Below are positions 10,987 through 18,826 of a stretch of 64,000 nt of DNA, in pieces. Every line of letters starts with the position of its first letter. Position 1 is the first letter of the stretch. The position numbers and the translations under genes are program-made. The notes under the pieces were generated by a model. That model did no database searches, was not told where the DNA came from, and saw nothing but the letters and a program-made list of their open reading frames with translations. This DNA is from Candidatus Comchoanobacter bicostacola. Lineage in GTDB: Bacteria > Pseudomonadota > Gammaproteobacteria > Comchoanobacterales > Comchoanobacteraceae. The stretch lies in contig NZ_CP092900.1 in NCBI RefSeq assembly GCF_024172705.1, forward strand, positions 372,001 to 436,000. Reading direction: 5' to 3'.

Positions 10987-11394
10987 CTATATTTGATTAA
11001 ATGGCTTTGCAATGGTGTCTTCTGGGCTCTTTTGAGGCGTGGAGCTTCTGTTTATAATGCTGCTCAAGAGTATGAAAGCAAGGATAAGATAACCAATTAT
11101 GCGAAAGTTATTTCTAGTATTTGTTTTTTTAATCGGTGACTTTGGTTTGGATAAGGTATACCCCTTAGCTTCTAATTTGTTCAGAATAAGCTGGCTATCC
11201 ATGTTGAGCATTCTGCAATATGACTGGATATAACCAATTTGGTAGATGTCTAAATGATTGCTTGGATACTGGTCCAGTTCAATTTCAGTAAGTTGACTGA
11301 TCTTTATCTTAATCAGCTGGCTAACTTGCTCTATGCTAAGGTCTCTTTTTTGCCTGGCATCTGCCAAATCTTTTCCAATAATTCGTTGGTTCAT
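10987..11394 (-). CDS. rodZ: Short RodZ-like protein: helix-turn-helix plus one membrane segment
   Basis: RodZ links the MreB cytoskeleton to the elongation machinery. This 135-residue protein has the cytoplasmic HTH domain (DLADARQKRDLSIEQVSQLI, through about residue 75), a basic juxtamembrane stretch rich in Lys and Pro, and one membrane segment at about residues 98-113. Only about 20 residues follow. The periplasmic beta domain that brings family members to about 300 residues is absent. Position next to hisS supports RodZ. A different membrane-anchored HTH protein is possible. Confidence 0.75.
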   Translation of the reverse strand: MNQRIIGKDLADARQKRDLSIEQVSQLIKIKISQLTEIELDQYPSNHLDIYQIGYIQSYCRMLNMDSQLILNKLEAKGYTLSKPKSPIKKTNTRNNFRIIGYLILAFILLSSIINRSSTPQKSPEDTIAKPFNQI

Positions 11395-11448
11395 CGCGTA
11401 TGTTTGTTAAATAATATTATTTTACAACCAACTATTTAGTGTGGCAAG

Positions 11449-12147
11449 CTAAATAGGAAGAAAGCGCGCTGTTATCATCAGTCGTGCGTCTAAATAATCT
11501 AAATTAATGTTCTGAGTAGCGTCATTAGGTGCCTCTACCTTGAGTTGTTGATCAAATGTAGTCAGACACTGAATGGTGATTCCAAAGCTATTATTAATTT
11601 CATAGTTTGATTGTATCCCGTAGCTATATACCGTATGCAGTTTTTCGAGTGCTGAAGTGCCATACATCCCACTTTTGTTTTGGAGTATATTTGCAGAAAA
11701 CATAGGGCCTATAGCATATTGCTTAGATATGTTGAGCATGAGTGCAGCAGTAATACCAATATCTCGATCTATTGTTGCTAGATTTTTAATTGCGCTAGGG
11801 TTCTTTACCTCATAGCTTGTTTCTTTCAAATCTAGTGAGGCCCCACCTTCGATAACAAAGTAGTTCTCAATTGGGAAGGTCATTCCTATTGATGGCGCAA
11901 AAATGAAATTTTGCTTAAGCGTATCGTTACCTTCTAGAGAAATTCTATTTGCAGCCGCATCGGCGCCTGCCACATTAAAAATTGTCTGAAGTGTAGTTGT
12001 TGGGCTTGTGTTCTCTTCAGGTAAAATAGAGGTAAGCCTCGATCCTAGTGTGCCTCCAATATACAGGTGGGGTTGCGATGCATGGCTTAGCGCGACCGTT
12101 AAAATAAGAGGAAATATCCTATAAAACTGTTTGGCCAATTGTGGCAT
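11449..12147 (-). CDS. Predicted outer-membrane beta-barrel protein (OmpA/opacity-like fold)
   Basis: Unrecognised at family level. With the start at 12147 it has 232 residues: a signal peptide (MPQLAKQFYRIFPLILTVAL, cleavage likely after SHA), then LYIGGTLGSR and alternating hydrophobic/polar strands such as YFVIEGGASLDLKETSYE, IGITAALMLNIS and YAIGPMFSANIL. It ends in LDARLMITARFLPI. This pattern fits a small eight-stranded barrel facing the cell surface. An upstream in-frame ATG at 12201 would place residues before the signal peptide and lacks a ribosome binding site. Confidence 0.65.
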   Translation of the reverse strand: MPQLAKQFYRIFPLILTVALSHASQPHLYIGGTLGSRLTSILPEENTSPTTTLQTIFNVAGADAAANRISLEGNDTLKQNFIFAPSIGMTFPIENYFVIEGGASLDLKETSYEVKNPSAIKNLATIDRDIGITAALMLNISKQYAIGPMFSANILQNKSGMYGTSALEKLHTVYSYGIQSNYEINNSFGITIQCLTTFDQQLKVEAPNDATQNINLDYLDARLMITARFLPI

Positions 12148-12154
12148 GTTATTG

Positions 12155-12160
12155 CTCCTT
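12155..12160 (-). promoter_or_regulatory. Ribosome binding site deciding the start of the outer-membrane protein
   Basis: AAGGAG on the minus strand ends 7 bases before the ATG at 12147. It selects this start over two upstream in-frame ATGs and places the signal peptide at the exact N-terminus. Confidence 0.7.
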
Positions 12161-12220
12161 ACCGTCATATCTATCCTAACCAATTGTATGCTCGATATCA
12201 ATCTTTGATGGTCATTTAAT

Positions 12221-12679
12221 TTAACATTCTTGAATCAATACTTTGCAATATTGAGGTATTTGCTGAGTAAGCGCGGCAATGTCTTGATTTCGCATATTAA
12301 TACAGCCCTTGCTAATGGGCCGCTTTAAAAAAGTATTTGGGGTTCCGTGTATATAAATATACCGCCTAAGTGAGTCCTGGTGGCCATATTTATTTTGCTT
12401 TGGGGTAAGTCCTTGCAGCCAAAGGATGCGGCTACTGATTTCAGACTTTTTAAGCGTAACTCTGCGCCTAATGTATCCTGTGTTGCAGGGGTTTCCTCTG
12501 CCGATTATAAAGCGAATATAATGCCATCCTCTCGGTGTTTTGAAGCTATCCTTCTGTTCGCCAAATCCATTTTTTGCGGTAGATATATGATAGGTTGTTG
12601 TTTTTTGCTTGCTGATTAAGTAAAGGATTTGTGTTTTTCCGCAAACATAAATAAATGCCTCGTTTTCTTTTAGATGCAT
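12221..12679 (-). CDS. L,D-transpeptidase (YkuD) family protein
   Basis: A 152-residue protein consisting essentially of one YkuD domain. The catalytic region is present: HGTPN, then ISKGCINMRN containing the active-site cysteine and the spaced histidine. Family enzymes make 3-3 peptidoglycan cross-links or attach lipoproteins to peptidoglycan, outside the inner membrane. No signal peptide is visible, so export is unexplained. The usual SHGC is SKGC here. It starts with ATG overlapping the stop of the ppiD-like gene by one base, so the two are probably co-transcribed. Confidence 0.8.
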   Translation of the reverse strand: MHLKENEAFIYVCGKTQILYLISKQKTTTYHISTAKNGFGEQKDSFKTPRGWHYIRFIIGRGNPCNTGYIRRRVTLKKSEISSRILWLQGLTPKQNKYGHQDSLRRYIYIHGTPNTFLKRPISKGCINMRNQDIAALTQQIPQYCKVLIQEC

Positions 12680-13869
12680 TATTGAGCAAGTAGGATGCGC
12701 TCTACCATTAAGTTCTCTAGAGGAGCTTCGGTAGTCGTCCCTGGTTGTGCATTGATCAGTTTTATCCAGTGTATGTCACCTGATCCGTCTGTATAAGTGC
12801 TATCATGTGTTGAAGGGAAGATGATGTCGCTTTCCTCTGTGTTTTTTTCTAACGTTAGTTTACGTTCATTAGCATAGTTTTGGATTTCAGATTCACTTTC
12901 ATACGCACTTAATTGAGATATGAGCCTTGGGAGTACACGTGATTCAAAGTAAGCTTGCTTTATGGTTTCCTGGCATTCTTCAAGTGATAATGTTTTCTGG
13001 GGTCTAACTTTATGAATTTGCATGATGATCTTGTCAGAACCGTGTGGGATTACATCTGATATATAGTGATCTTGCACCCAGCTTTGTTCAAGTATATCTT
13101 CTGTTAAATAATCTGGTAGTGGGCCCTTGTATGACTGCAGACGAGCGTCGAAGTGTTTAGCCAACTGGTCGATACGGTCAGGGTTTTTGAATCCGTATTT
13201 ACGTATTGCCTGTATATCTGTGCTTGAGTATTCCTCGCTGCTAAGTTGAACATACTCAAATTCTAGGATAGGGGGGCTGGTTGGTTTTGTTTTTAGTGTA
13301 TTGTAGTATTTTTTAAGTTTTTCAGGGTTGATCTTGGGTGTTGATTTTGAAAGATTGATATCAAGTGTGTGCTGTTTCTGCGTGGAAGCTGTTTGCTTTA
13401 GAGTCGTTCCATGTTGTGTAGTGATCTCTGAGGTTGCAATAGCACTTCTCAGCATTGCTGAGGCTTCATTGTCACTGATTTCCTGGAGTACATCTGTTAC
13501 AGTAGCTTGTTTGGTTCTTGCAATCTCTTCAAGCGTGAGATCCTGCTCTTTGAGTGCTTTTTTGATTCTTTTAAGTGCCTCTTTAGATGGGATGAGTCCG
13601 GATTTCTCAATTTCGTAGGCTACTTTATGTTTCTGGTTTTGTTGAGCGATTAAGTGGTGATAAATAGTCTCTATACTATGATCAGGGTTTTGGGTATGCA
13701 GTTCCTGTGCATGGTTGAATATGACCTTGGGGTTTATATGTCTTCTACCGTAGTTTGTTTGCTGACTGCTTTGTCCGCCACCGAGAAATAAACCTGCTGT
13801 AAAAAATATAGCAACTATTGCTGTTACTGTACGAACCAAGCGTGGCTGTTGTCTAATATATTCAATCAT
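12679..13869 (-). CDS. ppiD: PpiD-like membrane-anchored periplasmic chaperone, lacking a visible PPIase domain
   Basis: PpiD is an inner-membrane chaperone near the Sec translocon exit. Here 396 residues are seen: a cytoplasmic MIEYIRQQPRLVRT, one membrane segment (about residues 13-31), then a SurA-N-like helical region (SGLIPSKEALKRIKKALKEQ) and a C-terminal part. E. coli PpiD has 623 residues with a parvulin domain; no parvulin signature is visible here. The start at 13869 is chosen because the upstream open frame is the tRNA-Asp gene. The order hupB, tRNA-Val, tRNA-Asp, ppiD resembles that in other gammaproteobacteria. Confidence 0.75.
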   Translation of the reverse strand: MIEYIRQQPRLVRTVTAIVAIFFTAGLFLGGGQSSQQTNYGRRHINPKVIFNHAQELHTQNPDHSIETIYHHLIAQQNQKHKVAYEIEKSGLIPSKEALKRIKKALKEQDLTLEEIARTKQATVTDVLQEISDNEASAMLRSAIATSEITTQHGTTLKQTASTQKQHTLDINLSKSTPKINPEKLKKYYNTLKTKPTSPPILEFEYVQLSSEEYSSTDIQAIRKYGFKNPDRIDQLAKHFDARLQSYKGPLPDYLTEDILEQSWVQDHYISDVIPHGSDKIIMQIHKVRPQKTLSLEECQETIKQAYFESRVLPRLISQLSAYESESEIQNYANERKLTLEKNTEESDIIFPSTHDSTYTDGSGDIHWIKLINAQPGTTTEAPLENLMVERILLAQ

Positions 13870-13897
13870 TGACTTTGCGTTCTTTTGCCACAAAATA

Positions 13898-13975
13898 TGG
13901 CGGAGTGGACGGGACTCGAACCCGCGACCCCCGGCGTGACAGGCCGGTATTCTAACCAATCTGAACTACCACTCC
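13898..13975 (-). tRNA. tRNA-Asp (anticodon GTC)
   Basis: On the minus strand the acceptor arms GGAGTGG and CCACTCC pair, the D arm contains TAGTTCAGATTGGTTAGAA, the anticodon loop CTGTCAC carries GTC, and the T arm is GCGGGTTCGAGTCCCGT. The 3' CCA is encoded (13898-13900). The D loop seems one base longer than in E. coli tRNA-Asp. Confidence 0.96.
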
Positions 13976-13985
13976 ACAACTCACT

Positions 13986-14058
13986 TGGGTGTTGAGGGAT
14001 TTGAACCCCCGACATTCGCCTTGTAAGGGCGACGCTCTACCAACTGAGCTAAACACCC
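13986..14058 (-). tRNA. tRNA-Val (anticodon TAC)
   Basis: Acceptor GGGTGTT pairs with AACACCC, the D arm is TAGCTCAGTTGGTAGAGC, the anticodon stem TCGCC/GGCGA encloses the loop CTTACAA, and the T arm is GGGGGTTCAAATCCCTC. The discriminator A is followed by AGT, so CCA is not encoded and must be added by the CCA-adding enzyme. It lies 10 bases upstream of tRNA-Asp in the same transcript. Confidence 0.96.
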
Positions 14059-14109
14059 GATGACACGCATTATATTATTTAAAATAGCGCGCGTCCAGCA
14101 CTTTTTTCA

Positions 14110-14394
14110 TTAACTATCAGCAGCCTCTTTTAGCTCGCTACCAGCTTTGAATGATGGTACATCTTTTTCAGCAATTTGAATTTCTGCGCCAGTTTGTGGG
14201 TTGCGACCCGTTCTAGCTTTTCTGTTCTTCACAACTAAGGTAAAGAAGCCTGGAATTGTAAGCTTACCTTTAGATGATACGGTTGTTTTCATAACCTCAA
14301 GAATTGCCTCTAGCACTTCACCGATTTGTTTTTGGTTCATGCCTGTTTTATTTGCGACCATACGTATTAGTTGGTTGCGTCCTATATTTACCAT
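14110..14394 (-). CDS. hupB: DNA-binding protein HU
   Basis: A 94-residue HU-family protein that bends and compacts DNA as a dimer. The DNA-binding arm RKARTGRNPQTGAEIQI and the helical N-terminus (MVNIGRNQLIRMVANKTGMN) are standard; the usual GFG turn reads GFF. GAGG lies 8 bases before the start, and a near-consensus promoter lies upstream. Placement directly before tRNA-Val, tRNA-Asp and ppiD supports hupB over hupA or the IHF subunits. lon, usual upstream neighbour, is absent. Confidence 0.92.
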   Translation of the reverse strand: MVNIGRNQLIRMVANKTGMNQKQIGEVLEAILEVMKTTVSSKGKLTIPGFFTLVVKNRKARTGRNPQTGAEIQIAEKDVPSFKAGSELKEAADS

Positions 14395-14426
14395 AAAATT
14401 AACCTCAGATTTATTTAGACTAGATT

Positions 14427-14455
14427 TTTATACCAGTTGGTATGTGTTGTGGCAA
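14427..14455 (-). promoter_or_regulatory. Predicted sigma-70 promoter of hupB
   Basis: On the minus strand TTGCCA (14450-14455), a 17-base spacer and TATAAA (14427-14432) lie about 32 bases before the hupB start. The match to consensus and spacing is strong. Confidence 0.7.
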
Positions 14456-14554
14456 GCTTTAAATCAAATAAATTAAAAATAGCAAATTATCTTGATGTCA
14501 TCATTGTCTATAAGGTATTGTCAACTAAGTGAGGTTAGTACATGGAGGTGCGTC

Positions 14555-15418
14555 ATGGGTATAGGGCAGGAGAGCTTAGATGTTGAAAAAAGTTATTTTC
14601 CAACGTTAAATATTAATTTTGATTGTTTAAAGTTGCTGGTAAATTGGAAAAATAGATCATCAACTATATATTTTTCTTTAATAATTTTCAATGTTTGCAT
14701 GTTTCGTCTATCTTCTTGTGAGATAACGTTACTGGGGTTGTGTATTGGCTTCAAGCGTAAACTGTCGTCTTCGAGGTTTGTTTATACGTTAGAGGCGCTA
14801 TTACTTAAAATTTATGCTGCTGTTGAGGGCGTTTTATATCTATTGAATAAACCAGGCTTTTTATCCTACTTTTTAGTGAGTAAGAAATCATCTCTAATCA
14901 ACCGAATAGGGATGTTAGCAGGATGGTCTGTTATGCTGAATGGTGCTATATTGCTTGCAGCAAATTTAATTGCGTTAACAGGTATTGCTCAGAAAGGGGC
15001 CTGGGGTGAAGTTACGTTGCGTACTATTTTTTATAGTGTGCTCCATCCACGCTGCTTGCTTGCTATTTTGTCTGCGGCGGGGTTTGCACTGAGTAGTTCT
15101 GTGCAGCCCTATCTTTGGCTGGGTTGTCTAATCGCGGTCCCTGTAATGCGTGTATTAAATAGTACGTTTGCTAATAAGTGCTTTTATGACAATATATTTT
15201 TATTCTCATGGTCATATTTATGGTGTCATTTTTGGGCGGTAGATAAAGGTGGGTTAAATGATTCTTTTAACTTAGTAAAGATATCCATTGACGATTCAGA
15301 GTATCTGAAATCCTCTGATTTCCAGAATGAAAACTGCTTTGATGACATACAGTTAGCAGCCGCGTCAACGCGCTTTAGCTCTAGAAATGCAAGTGCTGAA
15401 CCATTAGCTAACTTGTAA
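14555..15418 (+). CDS. Orphan membrane protein
   Basis: Not recognised. From the ATG at 14555, which has GGAGG 6 bases upstream, the protein has 287 residues. It shows one hydrophobic stretch near residues 37-65, then IGMLAGWSVMLNGAILLAAN and a pair of segments around CLLAILSAAGFALSSS and LWLGCLIAVPVMRVL, followed by a hydrophilic acidic C-terminus ending in SSRNASAEPLANL. An upstream in-frame ATG at 14492 lacks a ribosome binding site. Its last 15 bases overlap the end of the epimerase gene on the other strand. Confidence 0.6.
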   Translation: MGIGQESLDVEKSYFPTLNINFDCLKLLVNWKNRSSTIYFSLIIFNVCMFRLSSCEITLLGLCIGFKRKLSSSRFVYTLEALLLKIYAAVEGVLYLLNKPGFLSYFLVSKKSSLINRIGMLAGWSVMLNGAILLAANLIALTGIAQKGAWGEVTLRTIFYSVLHPRCLLAILSAAGFALSSSVQPYLWLGCLIAVPVMRVLNSTFANKCFYDNIFLFSWSYLWCHFWAVDKGGLNDSFNLVKISIDDSEYLKSSDFQNENCFDDIQLAAASTRFSSRNASAEPLANL

Positions 15419-16291
15419 ATATGTTTTGATAGTTGGGTGTTTGAACTCAAATCCTTCGGACAAGAGTTTTTCAGGTATAACTGCTTGCCCCAACAAGATT
15501 GTATTACTGACTAAGCTAGATTGTTTTGCAACCCAGGTTGGAATTCTTATTCTTGCTGTTCGGTTGAGGCTTTTGCTGAGTGCGTGTGTAAATTCACCAT
15601 GTGTAGTCGGATTGGGTGCGCATAAGTTATAAGCGCCTGCTTGTGTGCTCGATTGAAGGTGTATCATCGCATTAATGACATCATCTAAGCTAATCCAGCT
15701 CATGGGTTGCTTTCCGTCACCAAAAACAGCCCCTATAAATAGATAGTGCGGAAGTTTCATTAATGGAAGTAGCCCGCCATCATTGCTTAATACAACACCG
15801 ATGCGTAGATAAAATGTATTATTTTTTCTATTCTTTGAGAGTGAGTTCTCTACTGCGTGTGCAATGTGTGAAAGTGCGTTTTTATTGTGAACAGTGTCGA
15901 GTTCAGTAAATGGCGCTGTATGCTCTGTAGAAGGGTGACCGTAGTAACCTACACCGCTGGCAATATAAATCCTGGGGTTGTGATTTATTTTGGTTAGTAA
16001 CTCATCCAGCATTTTAATTGGCTCAGTCCGACTATTAATCAGCTCTTCTTTAAACTTTTGAGTCCAAAGTCCAAGCAGAGATTTGCCACATAGGCTATAT
16101 ATGTGCTCAGACGCTTTAAGTATAGAAGGGTTTGCTATCAGCTGGTCCCAGCTATATGCCTGGTGTTTGCTTGAGGCTGGTGTCTTTGGCTTTCTTGAGA
16201 TTAATAAGACTGGCTGATTAGCTAATTTCTTTGCTAATGCTCGAGCTAAAAATCCATTAGCACCTAAAATGACGATTCGACAGTTATCCAT
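15404..16291 (-). CDS. yfcH: YfcH-like NAD(P)-binding epimerase (TIGR01777 family)
   Basis: A 295-residue extended short-chain dehydrogenase-like protein. The nucleotide-binding loop is GANGFLARAL near residue 9, and YIASGVGYYGHP carries the family's YYG motif. LRIGVVLSNDGGLLPLMKLP and WISLDDVINAMIHL are typical of TIGR01777/YfcH, and a DUF1731-like C-terminus closes with LLSEGFEFKHPT. The substrate of this family is not established. It converges with, and overlaps, the preceding membrane-protein gene. Confidence 0.88.
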   Translation of the reverse strand: MDNCRIVILGANGFLARALAKKLANQPVLLISRKPKTPASSKHQAYSWDQLIANPSILKASEHIYSLCGKSLLGLWTQKFKEELINSRTEPIKMLDELLTKINHNPRIYIASGVGYYGHPSTEHTAPFTELDTVHNKNALSHIAHAVENSLSKNRKNNTFYLRIGVVLSNDGGLLPLMKLPHYLFIGAVFGDGKQPMSWISLDDVINAMIHLQSSTQAGAYNLCAPNPTTHGEFTHALSKSLNRTARIRIPTWVAKQSSLVSNTILLGQAVIPEKLLSEGFEFKHPTIKTYLQVS

Positions 16292-16556
16292 TATCTTAAT
16301 TTAAGTTGCTTACATGATTAACTATAACTTTTTTAGGGTTAGCTCTACAATAGGTGATAAAAGTTTGCACAGCAATTACTAGCTGGCTTCAACAGCATTG
16401 CTATGCATTTATAACTTATAAATACTGCATGTATTCGCTGAGCAGCATTATTTGCAAATTAGGTATCACTATGATTTTTAGAGGCTGTTTTTATACTTTT
16501 ACAAGAATCTTAGGAGTGCTTCACGTTGATCCCTTAGGTCAAAACTACTGATAGAT
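16292..16556. other. Intergenic region without a visible gene
   Basis: About 265 bases with stops in all frames beyond short open stretches. It holds AT-rich DNA and several short inverted words but no convincing terminator, promoter or RNA gene. It lies between the start of the epimerase gene and the end of a small membrane-protein ORF, both on the minus strand. Confidence 0.4.
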
Positions 16557-16736
16557 TTAATAGGTTATATTTTTCCTTTTGGCTTCGTTAAAGGTTTGGT
16601 GCTCACAATGGCAGAGAGCGGGGGCTAGAAATAGCATGCTTAGTGTGCTGGCTATTACATTCATAAGAAATAAGCTTGTGACAACTAATCCAATTAAGCA
16701 GAAGTCCAGCATTAGTAATTTGAGCAATAAGTGCAT
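16557..16736 (-). CDS. Small hydrophobic membrane protein, 59 residues
   Basis: A short ORF beginning MHLLLKLLMLDFCLIGLVVT, hydrophobic through about residue 42, then a polar tail ending KRKNITY. GGAG lies 7 bases before the ATG. The composition fits one long or two short membrane helices. It sits 41 bases downstream of the DEAD-box helicase on the same strand and may be co-transcribed. No family is recognised. The ribosome binding site and membrane pattern are the only support; it could be chance. Confidence 0.4.
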   Translation of the reverse strand: MHLLLKLLMLDFCLIGLVVTSLFLMNVIASTLSMLFLAPALCHCEHQTFNEAKRKNITY

Positions 16737-16777
16737 ATCAGTTCTCCATTTGATAGTGCACTTATATCATTAAAAAA

Positions 16778-18715
16778 TTATTCGTCAGATTTTTTAAACA
16801 CTCTTTTTTTATTTTCTCTCGGTGAGCTTGAATGAGAATTAGCGTGCTTAGACCTTTTATTGCTACCGCCATTATCTTTCCTGTCCGACCAGCTGCCTTT
16901 TTTATTTCCACCTCTATCAGACCATGAGTCGTTTCTACGGTCAGATCTGGATCCCTCTCTTCTATCAGACCATGAGTCATTTCTACGGTCAGACCTGGAT
17001 CCCTCTTTTCTATCGGACCATGAGTCATTTCTACGGTCAGACCTGGGTCCCTCTCTTCTATCAGACCATGAGTCATTTCTACGGTCAGATCTGGGTCCCT
17101 CTCTTCTATCAGACCATGAGTCATTTCTACGGTCAGATCTGGGTCCCTCTCTTCTATCAGACCATGAGTCATTTCTGCTGTCAGACCTGGATCCCTCTTT
17201 TCTATCGGACCAAGAGTCGTTTCTGCGGTCAGACCTGGGTCCCTCTCTTCTATCAGACCATGAGCCTCTCTCTCGAGGATTACGGTCCCATTTGTTACCA
17301 TTATCTTTCTTGAAATTCCCGGGTTTGTTCCATTTCTTTGGCTTCCGGTTTGAGCTGTGAGGATCATCAGGTAGTTCACCATTTTTTAAGAACCTCTGTA
17401 TAGCACGTAACTTAGCTTGCTCAGAAGGGCTAACTAGTGATAGTGCGCGTCCAGATCTTCCATTTCTTCCTGTTCGGCCAATACGGTGGATGTAGTCAGA
17501 AGGGCAATCAGGTAGGTTGAAGTTAACAACTAGCTTAATATGGTCAATGTCAATTCCTCGCGCAGCAACATCGGTTGCAACCAGTATTTGGAATCTTTCT
17601 TGGCTGAATTGTTTGATGATGCGCTCTCTTTTGCTGTGACGAATATCTCCGTGGAGTGCCATCGCTTTAAAATCTTTTTCATAAAGTTGTTTAACAAGGC
17701 TATCAGCTCCAAGTCTTGTTCGGCAGAAAACAATGATACTTCCTTCTTCACTTTCAATGGTTTGGTTAAGTTTTTTCAGTTTTCCTTTTTGATCCACATT
17801 AACAAATGATTGCTCAATAGTCTCGGATACAGCCTCAGTTCCATCAACAGAGATACGCTCAGGCGCATCTAGTAGTGCATTAGCCATTTTCATGATATTT
17901 TTTGGCAGTGTCGCTGAAAATAAAAGTGTTTGTCTTTTTTCAGGCAGGACATCAGTAATGGCATCAATTTGTGATTTAAAGCCCATATCCAGCATTCTAT
18001 CAGTTTCGTCTAAAACCAGCATGTTAATATCTTGGGTGCATAGGTGTTTGGTTTTAATTAGGTCTACAATCCTTCCTGGGGTGCCGATAATTAAGTTAGG
18101 CTGTGCACGTAAACCAATACGTTGCTTATGAATTGGAGCTCCTCCAATCAGTAAAATTGAGGAAACTGATTTTGGCGAGGTAACATGTAATGCTGATCGA
18201 ATTTGAGCAGCAAGCTCTCGAGTAGGTGCAATAATTAAAGCTTTAGTAGCTTGTTTGGTTTCAATTCTAGACAAAATTGGGATACCAAATGCAAATGTTT
18301 TACCACTTCCAGTTTTAGCATTGGCTAAAATATCTTTTCCATTTAGCCCATGTGTGAGGGTCTCAGATTGGATTGGGGTCGGTTCGACAATGGATTGAGC
18401 CTCTAGCTTTTGTAAGATGCTTAATGGGACTGGATATTCGGAAAAAGGCTTATTGCCTGTTATCTTTTCGCTTGTTTGTGTTTCTATCATGTTTTCATCG
18501 CTAATTTGATCGGAAAAAGACTTATCACCTGTTATCTTTTCGCTTGTTTGTGTTTCTACCATGTTTTCATCGCTAATTTGATCTGTTTGTGTTTCTATCA
18601 TGTTTTCATCGCTAATTTGATCGGAAAAAGATTTGTTGCCTGTTATCTTTTCGCTTACTTGTGTTTCTATCATGTTTTCATCGCTAATTTGATTATGTTT
18701 CTGATTATATTTCAT
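16778..18715 (-). CDS. DEAD-box RNA helicase (RhlE-like) with repetitive N- and C-terminal extensions
   Basis: A 645-residue helicase with a standard core: Q motif FSEYPVPLSILQKL, Walker A AKTGSGKT, PTRELAAQI, TPGRI, motif II as DETD in VLDETDRMLDMGF, SATLP, ATDVAARGIDID and HRIGRTGRNGRSG. Such proteins unwind RNA in ribosome assembly, decay or cold response. Before the core are repeats of QISDENMIETQ/SEKITGN, about 90 residues. After it is a long Arg/Ser/Asp-rich tail of 16-residue repeats (SDRREGPRSDRRNDSW type) and a basic end. The tail resembles RNA-binding low-complexity tails. Confidence 0.92.
   Translation of the reverse strand: MKYNQKHNQISDENMIETQVSEKITGNKSFSDQISDENMIETQTDQISDENMVETQTSEKITGDKSFSDQISDENMIETQTSEKITGNKPFSEYPVPLSILQKLEAQSIVEPTPIQSETLTHGLNGKDILANAKTGSGKTFAFGIPILSRIETKQATKALIIAPTRELAAQIRSALHVTSPKSVSSILLIGGAPIHKQRIGLRAQPNLIIGTPGRIVDLIKTKHLCTQDINMLVLDETDRMLDMGFKSQIDAITDVLPEKRQTLLFSATLPKNIMKMANALLDAPERISVDGTEAVSETIEQSFVNVDQKGKLKKLNQTIESEEGSIIVFCRTRLGADSLVKQLYEKDFKAMALHGDIRHSKRERIIKQFSQERFQILVATDVAARGIDIDHIKLVVNFNLPDCPSDYIHRIGRTGRNGRSGRALSLVSPSEQAKLRAIQRFLKNGELPDDPHSSNRKPKKWNKPGNFKKDNGNKWDRNPRERGSWSDRREGPRSDRRNDSWSDRKEGSRSDSRNDSWSDRREGPRSDRRNDSWSDRREGPRSDRRNDSWSDRREGPRSDRRNDSWSDRKEGSRSDRRNDSWSDRREGSRSDRRNDSWSDRGGNKKGSWSDRKDNGGSNKRSKHANSHSSSPRENKKRVFKKSDE
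16910..17270. repeat. Tandem 48-bp coding repeat (helicase C-terminal tail)
   Basis: About seven imperfect copies of a 48-bp unit lie within the helicase gene, encoding the 16-residue SDRREGPRSDRRNDSW pattern (variants KEGSR, GSR). Because the unit is a multiple of three, other frames and the opposite strand also stay open, which produces spurious long ORFs here. Confidence 0.9.
18470..18700. repeat. Imperfect coding repeat (helicase N-terminus)
   Basis: Four copies of a segment encoding QISDENM(I/V)ETQ recur at offsets of 72, 39 and 72 bases, interleaved with SEKITGNK/DKSFSD. The near-identity of the DNA indicates recent expansion by slippage or unequal recombination. Confidence 0.85.
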
Positions 18716-18826
18716 TTTTTTGCAAAAGTCACTGTTTATTTTAAGTATTTTTTCTCAGGGCTTGAAACATGTTTGACATTAGCGCATTGATTTTGACATA
18801 CTTATTGTAATTATGAAGGCCAAGAC

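Noticed and set aside
13870-13959. A 30-residue N-terminal extension of the PpiD-like protein
   Set aside because: The extension is the translation of the tRNA-Asp gene; the ATG at 13869 begins the anchor region.
16782-16797. Third copy of the GTTGTCAGATTTTTT motif
   Set aside because: Only a partial match, and it encodes the end of the helicase.
16910-17270. CRISPR-like array
   Set aside because: The units are contiguous without unique spacers, lie inside a coding frame, and no cas genes are near.
16860-17382. Long open frames opposite and out of frame within the helicase tail
   Set aside because: They come from the 48-bp repeat, a multiple of three without stops in several frames, and have no start signals or family match.
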